DNA of 13,919 nt from Comamonadaceae bacterium (GCA_947484245.1 CANKOT010000060.1:1-13919); one strand, 5' to 3'. Counted from the first letter of the stretch, positions 1 through 7,090 are shown. The notes: generated from the letters alone by a model not told the origin. Program-made: numbers and translations.

Positions 1-140
1 AGCTGGGTCGCATTCCAACCACAGAAGAGTACCAATCTAGCATGACTGAAATTAACAAAGATGGAACTCAGATCTACAAGTACATGAACTTCGACAAGAT
101 CGAAGAGTACGCAGAAGTAGCCAAGGGCGTCGCAGCCTAA
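1..140 (+). CDS. acnB: Aconitate hydratase B, C-terminal fragment
   Basis: Partial gene cut by the left edge; the first full codon is at base 3 and the stop is TAA at 138-140, leaving 45 residues. The peptide contains GRIPTTEEYQ and, further on, YKYMNFDKIEEYAE, which align from memory with the extreme C-terminus of bacterial AcnB (E. coli: GKLPTPEEYQ, then YRYLNFNQLSQYTE). AcnB is the cytosolic iron-sulfur enzyme that interconverts citrate and isocitrate in the TCA cycle, and in many bacteria it also acts on 2-methyl-cis-aconitate. The catalytic and cluster-binding parts lie outside the window, so integrity cannot be judged. A strong terminator follows 24 bases after the stop, so this is the end of its transcript. 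Identification is fairly confident despite the short length. Confidence 0.85.
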   Translation, partial: LGRIPTTEEYQSSMTEINKDGTQIYKYMNFDKIEEYAEVAKGVAA

Positions 141-164
141 AACTGCGCGCTAAACACTGTGCTT

Positions 165-198
165 AAGCCCAAAAGATTTCGGTCTTTTGGGCTTTTTT
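165..198 (+). terminator. Intrinsic terminator after acnB
   Basis: There is a perfect 12-base-pair stem, AAGCCCAAAAGA (165-176) with TCTTTTGGGCTT (183-194), closed by a six-base loop (TTTCGG). A run of six T at 193-198 overlaps the stem end. It lies 24 bases after the acnB stop and before the monooxygenase gene, so the latter needs its own promoter. Confidence 0.93.
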
Positions 199-245
199 GA
201 TGGGACACAGAGTTTGTTCAATCAGATCGTTGCAAAATCAAGCTT

Positions 246-1436
246 GTGGAAAATACGATGATTATTGTGGGTGGTGGAATTGGTGGGCTCGCTGCCGCAT
301 TGGCATGTGGCCAAACCGGTGCCAAGCCGCTGGTTCTTGAGCGCGCTGCAGCGTTTTCGGAAGTAGGGGCTGGCATTCAAATGGGCCCTAATGTGACGCG
401 CACTTTGCATGCCTGGGGTTTTGCTGAAGGCCTCAAAGAAATTGGGTTTACACCGCGCAGTCTAGAGGCCAAAGATACCCAAACTGGGCAAGTCATTGGC
501 TCGCTGCGTTTAGGACAGCGAAGCCTCGACACCTATGGCGCACCTTATGTCACCGTGCACCGTGCTGATTTGCATCGGATGTTGCTGCAAAAAATCATAA
601 GCGCTGACCTTGCTGAATTGCGTTTTCATTCAGAAGTTGATGCCATTCAGCATGAGGAAGATGGCATCAAGATCAGTGGTGCCAACTTGCCGGTGGGTGT
701 TGATGAAGTTTATAAAGCTTCCGTCATCGTGGGTGCAGATGGTCTTTGGAGTGCAACGCGTTCATACGTGGTGCCACCTACAGCACCTAGAGTCACTGGA
801 TTGCTTGCCTACCGTGCGCTCGTACCCATGCAACTTGTGCCCGAGAAACTGCGCCTGCAAGATGTGAATGTTTGGGTAGGGCCCAGAGTTCATGCAGTCT
901 TTTACCCCGTCAAATGCGGTGATTTTTTGAACTTGGTGGTGATCGTCCAAGGACGGCCACCAGCGAATTCAGATGGCTGGGACTACGCGGGCAACAAAGA
1001 AGAATTAGAGAGGGCCATGGGGCCCATTCACTCAGACCTTCGAAACATTCTGGCAGCAGTGCCAGCATGGCGACTGTGGCCACTTTGTGACCGTCCGCCC
1101 ATCAAGGGTCCTCATGAAATGGCGAAAGGCCGAATCGCTTTGTTAGGCGATGCTGCTCATCCCATGCGTCCGTTCTTGGCACAAGGTGCTGGCATGGCCA
1201 TAGAGGATGCTGCTGAGTTGGCCAGAAGCTGGAACAGAGCAGATTTGTCTGTGCCAGACCGCTTGCAAATGTACGCGCAAGTCCGTTGGGCTCGCAACGC
1301 CCAAGTGCAACAACGCTCAATTCGAAACGGTCAGATTTTTCACCTTCAAGGACCTCTGCGATGGGGTCGCAATGTAGCGATGAAACTCATGGGAGAACCC
1401 TTGATGGATGTCCCTTGGCTTTATGCTGGGCCCTGA
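246..1436 (+). CDS. FAD-dependent monooxygenase, salicylate/3-hydroxybenzoate hydroxylase-like
   Basis: Group A (class A) flavoprotein monooxygenase of 396 residues, the normal family size. The FAD-binding Rossmann motif GGGIGGL sits at residues 9-15 (GTG start numbering). The DG motif GADGLWSATR is near 163-172, and the GD motif GDAAHPMRPFLAQGAG is at 301-316, followed by IEDA. Such enzymes use NAD(P)H and O2 to hydroxylate aromatic or similar rings in the cytosol. The GDAAHPMRPFLAQGAG form resembles salicylate and 3-hydroxybenzoate 6-hydroxylases more than the ubiquinone (UbiF/H/I) branch. The substrate cannot be read from sequence, and no aromatic-catabolism genes lie nearby. The gene is alone: terminator upstream, convergent argF downstream. 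Start choice is uncertain: GTG at 246 has no clear Shine-Dalgarno, while ATG at 258 has GGAA 6 bases before it and would begin MIIVGGG. I see no convincing promoter in 199-245. Confidence 0.85.
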   Translation: MENTMIIVGGGIGGLAAALACGQTGAKPLVLERAAAFSEVGAGIQMGPNVTRTLHAWGFAEGLKEIGFTPRSLEAKDTQTGQVIGSLRLGQRSLDTYGAPYVTVHRADLHRMLLQKIISADLAELRFHSEVDAIQHEEDGIKISGANLPVGVDEVYKASVIVGADGLWSATRSYVVPPTAPRVTGLLAYRALVPMQLVPEKLRLQDVNVWVGPRVHAVFYPVKCGDFLNLVVIVQGRPPANSDGWDYAGNKEELERAMGPIHSDLRNILAAVPAWRLWPLCDRPPIKGPHEMAKGRIALLGDAAHPMRPFLAQGAGMAIEDAAELARSWNRADLSVPDRLQMYAQVRWARNAQVQQRSIRNGQIFHLQGPLRWGRNVAMKLMGEPLMDVPWLYAGP

Positions 1437-1482
1437 CTTAGCCACATTTTTGAAATGAGCCTAGCGGGCTTGAGAACCTGAA

Positions 1483-2418
1483 TCAGACTTTACCAAGCAG
1501 CAAAAATTCCATCAAGGCCTTTTGAGCATGCATGCGATTTTCAGCCTCATCCCAAACCACTGACTGAGGCCCATCGATGACTTCTGCACTGACTTCCTCG
1601 CCTCTGTGAGCGGGTAGGCAGTGCATGAACAGCGCATCGGGTTTGGCCACTTTCATCATCTCCTCGTCGACGCACCAATCGGCAAACGCTTTTTTGCGAG
1701 CTTCGTTCTCTGCTTCATAGCCCATGCTGGTCCACACATCGGTGGTGACCAAGTCAGCGCCTTCACAGGCTTGCATCGGGTCTTTGAAGAACTGCGTACT
1801 GGCAGCACTTCGAACGCCCACAACTGCCGGGTCAACTTCGTAGCCACTGGGGGTGCTGAGGTTGACCTTAAAGCCCAGCAAGTCGGCAGCTTGTAGCCAG
1901 GTGTTGGCCATGTTGTTGCCATCACCCACCCAAGCCACCGTTTTGCCTTGAATTGAGCCTCGATGCTCGATGTAAGTGAAGATGTCTGCCAAGATTTGGC
2001 ATGGGTGAAACTCGTTGGTCAGTCCGTTGATCACGGGCACGCGGGAGTGCTCGGCAAACGTTTGAATCTTATCTTGACCATAGGTGCGAATCATGACCAA
2101 GTCGACCATGCGGCTGATCACTCGGGCACTGTCTTCGATGGGCTCTGCACGCCCCAATTGGCTATCGCCCGTGGTGAGGTGCACCACCGAGCCTCCCATT
2201 TGGTACATGCCTGCTTCAAAACTCACACGTGTTCGTGTGGAGGCTTTCTCAAAGATCATGGCCAAGGTGCGGTCTGTCATTGGCTGGTATTTTTCGTAAG
2301 CCTTGAACTTGGCTTTGATGAACGAGGCCCGCTTGAAAACATGTGCATATTCTTCAGCCGTTAAATCTGTGAATTGCAAATAATGCCGAAGAGTCGTGGC
2401 GGGTGCCTGCGTAAGCAT
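1483..2418 (-). CDS. argF: Ornithine carbamoyltransferase
   Basis: Anabolic ornithine transcarbamylase (EC 2.1.3.3), 311 residues, full length. It transfers the carbamoyl group of carbamoyl phosphate to ornithine to give citrulline in arginine biosynthesis, normally as a cytosolic trimer. Visible hallmarks are the carbamoyl-phosphate loop STRTR at residues 60-64, HPCQ at 138-141, the ornithine-side DVWTSMG at 227-233, and the HCLPAHRG catalytic Cys motif at 266-273. Its ATG overlaps the TAA stop of argD by one base (TAATG on the minus strand), so translation is probably coupled to argD. It ends 46 bases from the convergent monooxygenase, with no good terminator visible between them. argG, the next enzyme of the pathway, does not follow. 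Confidence in function is very high. Confidence 0.97.
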   Translation of the reverse strand: MLTQAPATTLRHYLQFTDLTAEEYAHVFKRASFIKAKFKAYEKYQPMTDRTLAMIFEKASTRTRVSFEAGMYQMGGSVVHLTTGDSQLGRAEPIEDSARVISRMVDLVMIRTYGQDKIQTFAEHSRVPVINGLTNEFHPCQILADIFTYIEHRGSIQGKTVAWVGDGNNMANTWLQAADLLGFKVNLSTPSGYEVDPAVVGVRSAASTQFFKDPMQACEGADLVTTDVWTSMGYEAENEARKKAFADWCVDEEMMKVAKPDALFMHCLPAHRGEEVSAEVIDGPQSVVWDEAENRMHAQKALMEFLLLGKV

Positions 2419-3620
2419 TAGGATGACTCCGACAGGAATGTGTGGATGAGCGGCAACAAAATATCGGCCACTTCATCAGCCTCAGCCTGAGTCATGATAA
2501 GGGGCGGTACCATCCGAATGACGCTGTCTGCTGTGACGCTGATCAGCAAGCCTGCTTCTGCCGCACGCAGGGTGAGTTCACTGCAAGGCTTGTCCAATTC
2601 AATGCCAAGCATCAAACCTTGGCCCCGAATCTCTTTGATACCTTTATTGCCAGCAAGGCCTTTTTCCAGACGTGCTTTAAGGTGAGCGCCTACGCGTGCT
2701 GCATTCTCAAGCAGGCCGTCTTTTTCCATGATGCGAATGGTCTCAATACCTGCTCGCATGGCCAATGGGTTGCCGCCAAAAGTGGTGCCATGATTGCCGG
2801 GCTGAAAAATGTTGGCAGCCTTGGGTCCTGCCACGACGGCCGCAATGGGAACGCCAGAACCCAAGCCCTTTGCCAATGGCATGACGTCGGCCTTGATGCC
2901 GGACCATTGGTGTGCAAACCACTTGCCAGTTCTGCCCATGCCGCATTGAACTTCGTCAATCATCATGAGCCAATCTTTTTCATCGCACAGTGCACGAACA
3001 TCGCGCAGATAGTCCATGTGCATGGGGTTCACGCCACCTTCACCTTGAATGGTTTCAAAAAACACGGCCACGACATTGAGGTTGTTTTCAGTGGCTTTTT
3101 TCAAAGCTGTAATGTCATTGACGGGAACGCGCAAGAAGCCCTCCACCAAGGGGCCAAAACCTTTTTGAATTTTGGTATTGCCTGTGGCACTCAAGGTGGC
3201 AATGCTGCGTCCATGAAAGGCTTTTTCATAAACTACGATGACGGGTTTGTCGATGCCTTTGTCGTGACCAAATTTCCGAGCTAACTTGATCGCGGCTTCA
3301 TTGGCTTCTAAACCGGTGCAGCAAAAAAACACATTGGTCATGCCCGACAACTCAACCAGTTTGGCCGCCAGCTTTTCTTGGTTGGGGACGTGGTAGTAGT
3401 TGCAGCTGTGAATCATTTTGCCCAGTTGGTCTTGCAGTGCAGGCACCAATTCTGGGTGGTTGTGGCCTAAGGTGTTCACAGCAATTCCGCCCAATGCGTC
3501 CAAATACACTTTGCCATTGACATCCCACACTCGGCAGCCTTGGCCATGGCTCATGGCGATGGGCAGGCGGCCATAGGTGTTCATGGTGTGCGGCGAAGTG
3601 GCTTCAATGAAAGCGGACAT
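2418..3620 (-). CDS. argD: Acetylornithine aminotransferase
   Basis: PLP-dependent class III aminotransferase of 400 residues, converting N-acetylglutamate semialdehyde plus glutamate to N-acetylornithine and 2-oxoglutarate. It often also serves as succinyl-diaminopimelate aminotransferase for lysine. The PLP lysine is K251 in PLAKGLGSG; the cofactor-ring Asp is D222 in IDEVQCGMGRTG; the family motifs FHGR (135-138) and GNHGTTFGGNPLA (276-288) are present. The phosphate-loop segment reads CCTGLEANEAA where N-S-G is usual in the family, a mild substitution. I start at the ATG at 3620 (MSAFIE) because GAGGAG at 3629-3634 lies 8 bases upstream. A longer frame back to 3701 has no such site and no family similarity. 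argF follows with a one-base overlap. Confidence 0.96.
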   Translation of the reverse strand: MSAFIEATSPHTMNTYGRLPIAMSHGQGCRVWDVNGKVYLDALGGIAVNTLGHNHPELVPALQDQLGKMIHSCNYYHVPNQEKLAAKLVELSGMTNVFFCCTGLEANEAAIKLARKFGHDKGIDKPVIVVYEKAFHGRSIATLSATGNTKIQKGFGPLVEGFLRVPVNDITALKKATENNLNVVAVFFETIQGEGGVNPMHMDYLRDVRALCDEKDWLMMIDEVQCGMGRTGKWFAHQWSGIKADVMPLAKGLGSGVPIAAVVAGPKAANIFQPGNHGTTFGGNPLAMRAGIETIRIMEKDGLLENAARVGAHLKARLEKGLAGNKGIKEIRGQGLMLGIELDKPCSELTLRAAEAGLLISVTADSVIRMVPPLIMTQAEADEVADILLPLIHTFLSESS

Positions 3621-3786
3621 GCTGAGAACTCCTCTGAAAAAAAATCGGCCCAACGAAGAGGGCCGCTGAGATGCGATTTTAGAGCCAGAATTTAGCTTCA
3701 AGTCTTATATAAGATACAATTCTTTTGCAATGCAGCATTAAGGCGATCCCTGATGCTTGCCCACGAATTCTCCCAACCTCTGATCG
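3621..3786. promoter_or_regulatory. Divergent argD / DUF3579 promoter region with a perfect palindrome
   Basis: This 166-base gap separates divergent genes. Its AT-rich core (about 3690-3730) holds the perfect 12-base palindrome TCTTATATAAGA at 3703-3714, giving a TATAAG hexamer on each strand. Plus-strand TACAAT at 3715-3720 is a good -10 candidate for the DUF3579 gene, with only a weak -35 (TTAGCT, 3692-3697). On the minus strand TTGCAA (3730-3725) is a fair -35, but the spacer to TATAAG (3709-3704) is only 15 bases. That promoters lie here follows from the gene layout; the exact hexamers are inferred. Confidence 0.6.
3629..3634 (-). promoter_or_regulatory. Ribosome binding site fixing the argD start
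   Basis: On the minus strand GAGGAG lies 8 bases before the ATG at 3620. It is a near-consensus Shine-Dalgarno and supports MSAFIE as the true N-terminus rather than the 27-residue longer frame. Confidence 0.85.
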
Positions 3787-4101
3787 ATGGTTTCAAACAA
3801 CGCCAAAGAAGTTCTGATTCAAGGTATCACCTTGGACGGCCGTACTTTCCGCCCCAGCGATTGGGCAGAACGATTGGCTGGCGTGATGGGGCAATTTCGC
3901 CCAGGCGGTGCCACACCAGGAAGCCACCTGAGTTATTCGCCGTGGTGTATTCCTCAAACTCTGGGCAGCATCAAGTGTGTGGTGGTGCATACGGATCTGC
4001 GTGAATACGAACCCATGGCCTGGGACTTTTTGATGAATTTCGCCAAGGACAACAATTTGCAAGTGTCTGAGGCTTGCTTGCTGCCCAACCCTCCCAAATA
4101 G
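3787..4101 (+). CDS. DUF3579 family protein
   Basis: Small protein of 104 residues that I recognise as the DUF3579 family, a roughly 100-residue family found mainly in Betaproteobacteria with no established function. Typical segments are LIQGITLDGRTFRPSDWAERL near residues 10-30 and YSPWCIPQTLGSIKCVVV at 50-67. No signal peptide or membrane segment is visible, so it is probably cytosolic. The ATG at 3787 is the only reasonable start, since an in-frame TGA lies at 3781. No good Shine-Dalgarno precedes it. It is divergent from argD-argF, an arrangement I recall as common in Burkholderiales, which hints at (but does not show) a link to arginine metabolism. A bidirectional terminator follows. Family call is confident; function is unknown. 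Confidence 0.87.
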   Translation: MVSNNAKEVLIQGITLDGRTFRPSDWAERLAGVMGQFRPGGATPGSHLSYSPWCIPQTLGSIKCVVVHTDLREYEPMAWDFLMNFAKDNNLQVSEACLLPNPPK

Positions 4102-4142
4102 AGGTGTCTTGAAAAAGACGTCTACCAAAAAAGCCATCCACA

Positions 4143-4168
4143 AAAAAGCCGTCCTAAGACGGCTTTTT
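4143..4168. terminator. Bidirectional terminator between DUF3579 gene and rpsT
   Basis: There is a perfect 11-base-pair stem, AAAAAGCCGTC (4143-4153) with GACGGCTTTTT (4158-4168), and a four-base loop CTAA. T runs follow on the plus strand (more T at 4171-4175). A-rich sequence on the left gives a U tract on the minus transcript. It lies 41 bases past the DUF3579 stop and about 75 bases past the rpsT stop, so it can end both convergent transcripts. Confidence 0.9.
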
Positions 4169-4243
4169 GCTTTTTCTTTGCTGACAGCGCACCCGTTTCA
4201 AACGGCGGCAACCCTGATGGGTGCCGGGCTGATGATCAATAGA

Positions 4244-4540
4244 TCAGGCGAGGGCCAAGGCTTTCACCTTGGTGGACAAGCGGCTCTTGTCGCGAGCTGC
4301 TTTGTTTTTATGGAAGATGCCTTTGTCGGCAACGGTGTCTACAACGGCTTGCATTTTGGCAAACAGTTCGCTTGCTTTGGTTTTGTCACCAGCCAGAACA
4401 GCTTTTTCAACGTTCTTGACGGCGGTGCGGTATTTGGAGCGCAGTGAAGTGTTCGCTGCGTTCAGTTTCACGTCTTGACGTGCGCGTTTCCGGCCTGATG
4501 CCAGGCGGGGGTTCTTTTTCTTGGGTTTAGCAGAAGCCAT
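4244..4540 (-). CDS. rpsT: 30S ribosomal protein S20
   Basis: S20, 98 residues against 87 in E. coli, a primary 16S rRNA-binding protein of the small subunit. The sequence starts [20 protein letters not shown], contains [14 protein letters not shown] and [17 protein letters not shown], and is Lys/Arg-rich throughout, all typical of bS20. The ATG at 4540 has AGGA about 11 bases upstream on the minus strand, a slightly long spacing. The gene is monocistronic: divergent from murJ, convergent with the DUF3579 gene, and closed by the shared terminator. In other bacteria S20 represses its own translation; nothing specific for that can be shown here. Confidence 0.97.
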   Translation of the reverse strand: MASAKPKKKNPRLASGRKRARQDVKLNAANTSLRSKYRTAVKNVEKAVLAGDKTKASELFAKMQAVVDTVADKGIFHKNKAARDKSRLSTKVKALALA

Positions 4541-4586
4541 TTAATTTAAGTCCTAGTGTCTGAGGATGTTGTCAGCAAAGCCGGCT

Positions 4587-4616
4587 ATTGTATCAGCCAA
4601 AATACTACTCGGTCGA
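4587..4616 (-). promoter_or_regulatory. Putative rpsT promoter (extended -10)
   Basis: On the minus strand TGATACAAT gives an extended -10 (TG-N-TACAAT, hexamer 4592-4587). Eighteen bases upstream TCGACC (4616-4611) matches four of six -35 positions. The start would fall near 4580, leaving a leader of about 40 bases before the rpsT ATG. Position and quality fit a strong ribosomal-protein promoter, but this is prediction only. Confidence 0.6.
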
Positions 4617-4621
4617 GGGGC

Positions 4622-4651
4622 CTGACCAGGGCGCCATGGAGTCGCTACACT
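4622..4651 (+). promoter_or_regulatory. Possible murJ promoter next to the GTG start
   Basis: CTGACC (4622-4627) and TACACT (4646-4651), separated by 18 bases, resemble -35 and -10 elements. Transcription would begin around 4657-4659, essentially on the murJ GTG at 4658. Only moderate matches; inference. Confidence 0.35.
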
Positions 4652-4657
4652 CTATTT

Positions 4658-6223
4658 GTGAACCTTCTTAAATCTGCATCTACCGTCTCTCTTTGGACAC
4701 TGGCTTCCCGCATCACGGGATTGGTCAGAGAGTTGCTGATTGCGGCTGCTTTTGGCGCAAGTGCTCTGACAGATGCCTTTAATGTAGCCTTTCGTATACC
4801 AAATTTGTTCAGAAGGCTCTTTGCGGAGGGGGCCTTCAGCCAGGCCTTTGTACCGGTTCTGGCAGCAAGCAAAGCCCAAAATGGAGAAGAGGCCACGCGT
4901 CAAGCGGTTAACCATGTAGCAACTCTCTTGGCTTGGGCTCTTCTGGTGCTGAGTCTGATGGGTGTCCTGGCCGCACCATTTTTGGTTTGGGCAATGGCCA
5001 GTGGCTTAAAGCAGCAACCCGAATCCTATCAAGCGGCGGTCCAAATGACGCGCTGGATGTTTCCCTACATTGGTTTTATGTCGATGGTGGCACTGTCGGC
5101 TGGCATCTTGAATACTTGGAAGAAATTTGCCATACCAGCTGCCACGCCAGTGCTGTTGAATCTAGCCATGATTGGCGCTGCATGGTTTTTAGCACCCTGG
5201 TTAAAGTCGCAGGGAATTCAGGCCATCTATGCCTTGCCTGTTGGTGTCATGCTTGGCGGCTTGCTTCAACTGGCCATTCAAATTCCGGCGCTTTCAAAAA
5301 TTGGATTGCTGCCTCGCATTGGCCTGAGCATCTCGGCTATTCGCAACGCTGCATCAGACCCGGCTTCTCGCCAAATTGCCAGCTTGATGCTGCCGGCACT
5401 TCTGGGCGTGGGCGTTGCTCAAATATCATTGTTAATCAATACACAAATTGCATCGCATTTAGCGCCAGGCAGTGTCAGTTGGCTAACGTATGCCGATCGA
5501 TTGATGGAGTTTCCTACAGCCATCTTGGGTGTGGCCCTGGGTGCTGTGTTGATGCCTCAGCTGGCGGCCGCCCGCGCCAATGGCGACCAACTTGAATATG
5601 CAGCCATGCTGGATTGGGGTCTGCGCTTGGTTGTGTTGTTGGCATTGCCCTGCGCAGCGGCTTTGTTGGTATTTTCTCAACCATTGGTGTCGGTGCTTTA
5701 TCACTATGGCGCTTTCACGGATCGAGATGTTCAGCAAACAACACTTGCTTTGAGTGGCTATGGCGTTGGCTTGTTGGGACTGGTGGCCATCAAAGTTTTG
5801 GCCCCTGGTTACTATGCCAGTCAAGACATCAAAACACCTGTGAAAATTGCTGTCGTTGTATTGTGTTTTACGCAAGTGATGAACGTTGTCTTGGTGCCTC
5901 AATTGGCGCATGCCGGTCTTGCTTTGTCGATTGGCCTTGGCGCTTTGCTGAACGCTCTTTGGTTGCTGCTGGGCTTAATCCGCAAGGGCAGTTACAAACC
6001 CTCACCAGGCTGGCTGGTCTTTGCTGCCCGGGTGCTGTTGGCGACTTTGCTCTTGGCGCTGTTTCTGGCTTGGGTGGCGGCATCTTTTGATTGGCTGGCC
6101 ATGCGCCATCAAGCTTGGGCCAGGCTGGGCACCATGGGCTTGGTGTTGTTGAGCTCTGCTTTGTTGTATTTTGCTTGTTTGCGCATCAGTGGTTTGCGCT
6201 TGCAATCTTTTGTCCGCCGCTAG
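4658..6223 (+). CDS. murJ: Lipid II flippase MurJ (MviN family)
   Basis: Integral inner-membrane protein of the MOP/MATE-like superfamily, 521 residues with about 14 hydrophobic segments. It moves lipid II, the peptidoglycan precursor, to the periplasmic face. With the GTG start at 4658 the N-terminus reads MNLLKSASTVSLWTLASRIT, matching E. coli MurJ position by position. R18, R24, D39 and R52, which are important in E. coli MurJ, are all present, and a conserved Arg occurs in YADRLMEFP (278-286). The frame opens further upstream to 4556, but that part overlaps the rpsT promoter and resembles no MurJ. No Shine-Dalgarno lies at useful distance from 4658 (GGAG at 4638-4641 is 16 bases away), and the next gene follows 14 bases after the stop, so the two are probably cotranscribed. 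Function is very secure, start less so. Confidence 0.95.
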   Translation: MNLLKSASTVSLWTLASRITGLVRELLIAAAFGASALTDAFNVAFRIPNLFRRLFAEGAFSQAFVPVLAASKAQNGEEATRQAVNHVATLLAWALLVLSLMGVLAAPFLVWAMASGLKQQPESYQAAVQMTRWMFPYIGFMSMVALSAGILNTWKKFAIPAATPVLLNLAMIGAAWFLAPWLKSQGIQAIYALPVGVMLGGLLQLAIQIPALSKIGLLPRIGLSISAIRNAASDPASRQIASLMLPALLGVGVAQISLLINTQIASHLAPGSVSWLTYADRLMEFPTAILGVALGAVLMPQLAAARANGDQLEYAAMLDWGLRLVVLLALPCAAALLVFSQPLVSVLYHYGAFTDRDVQQTTLALSGYGVGLLGLVAIKVLAPGYYASQDIKTPVKIAVVVLCFTQVMNVVLVPQLAHAGLALSIGLGALLNALWLLLGLIRKGSYKPSPGWLVFAARVLLATLLLALFLAWVAASFDWLAMRHQAWARLGTMGLVLLSSALLYFACLRISGLRLQSFVRR

Positions 6224-6237
6224 CAGGAGACACAGGC

Positions 6238-7083
6238 ATGAACATCCCCACAATGTCAGTGACACCACTGAGTTATTTTCAAAGTCTGGTGAAGACAGAC
6301 TCGGATTTTCCTTTGCTAGAGGCGGCCGCTTCGATTGCACAAGATGAAGAGCCTTCCATTGACGTTCAAGATGTTTTAGCAACCTGTGACGCCTTGTTGG
6401 TTCGTTTAAGGCGCCGCTTGAAGTTGGATGCAGATCCGTTGAAGACGCTTTCGGTATTGAATCAATTTTTCTACACAGAGCTTGGATTCGCGGGCAATGT
6501 CAACAATTTTTATGCGCCAGAAAACAGTTACTTGAGCGAAGTATTGAGAACGCGTAGAGGGATTCCTATCTCCCTTGCCATCATTTGGTTGGAACTTGCT
6601 CAATCGCTGGGCTTGCAGGCGGCAGGCGTTTCCTTTCCAGGTCATTTTTTGGTGAAGGTCACTCTGCCAGAGGGCTTGGTGATCCTAGACCCACTCACAG
6701 GCGATTCCTTGGGTTTGGACAATTTGGCAGAACGCTTGGCACCATTTCGTCCTCACATGGGTGACACGGGGGATACGGACACGCCACTTGGACTTTTTTT
6801 GCAGCCCGCCATGCCGCGCGACATCCTGATCAGAATGCTTAGAAATCTCAAGGAAATTTACAGCAGCCAAGCAGATTGGAGCCGCCTGGTTTTGGTCATA
6901 GACCGTTTGATTGTGCTAAGCCCCGATGCACTTTTTGAAATCCGCGATCGCGGATTGGCCTTGATCGAATTGGGACAAAAAGAGCGCGCCCTTCAAGATT
7001 TAAAGCGCTACCTTGACGAAGTGCCCAATGCGGCAGACATCGTGGATGTCAAGCACCGCTTGGCCAATCTTCAAACAGAATGA
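6238..7083 (+). CDS. SirB1-family protein: transglutaminase-like fold plus TPR
   Basis: 281 residues, similar in size to E. coli YchA/SirB1-type proteins. The N-terminal two thirds carry the family pattern RRGIPISLAIIWLELAQSLGL (about 106-126) and FPGHFLVKV (133-141), followed by DPLTGD at 151-156. The last ~80 residues form TPR-like helices (FEIRDRGLALIELGQKERAL). No signal peptide is visible. The only cysteine in the protein is C50, far from these motifs, so the canonical transglutaminase nucleophile appears absent. The biochemical role of this family is not established. Start ATG at 6238 is fixed by AGGAG at 6225-6229, eight bases upstream; ATG at 6253 is an in-frame alternative. It lies 14 bases after murJ, and only a T-less hairpin lies between its end and the convergent purM. 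Confidence 0.85.
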   Translation: MNIPTMSVTPLSYFQSLVKTDSDFPLLEAAASIAQDEEPSIDVQDVLATCDALLVRLRRRLKLDADPLKTLSVLNQFFYTELGFAGNVNNFYAPENSYLSEVLRTRRGIPISLAIIWLELAQSLGLQAAGVSFPGHFLVKVTLPEGLVILDPLTGDSLGLDNLAERLAPFRPHMGDTGDTDTPLGLFLQPAMPRDILIRMLRNLKEIYSSQADWSRLVLVIDRLIVLSPDALFEIRDRGLALIELGQKERALQDLKRYLDEVPNAADIVDVKHRLANLQTE

Positions 7084-7090
7084 GAATTTG

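Noticed and set aside
2442..3284. Long open frame of 280 codons on the plus strand opposite argD
   Set aside because: It is the antisense shadow of a clearly coding gene, rich in Cys and His, with no recognisable domain and no ribosome site.
3753..4004. Alternative frame starting at ATG 3753 over the DUF3579 gene
   Set aside because: The frame beginning at 3787 encodes the recognised family, so this one is a shadow.
4556..4657. N-terminal extension of murJ to an upstream GTG
   Set aside because: The extra 34 residues have no similarity to MurJ and cover the rpsT promoter; the GTG at 4658 aligns with the E. coli N-terminus.
4933..5595. 220-codon frame within murJ on the same strand
   Set aside because: Out-of-frame shadow; the MurJ frame carries conserved residues through the whole stretch.
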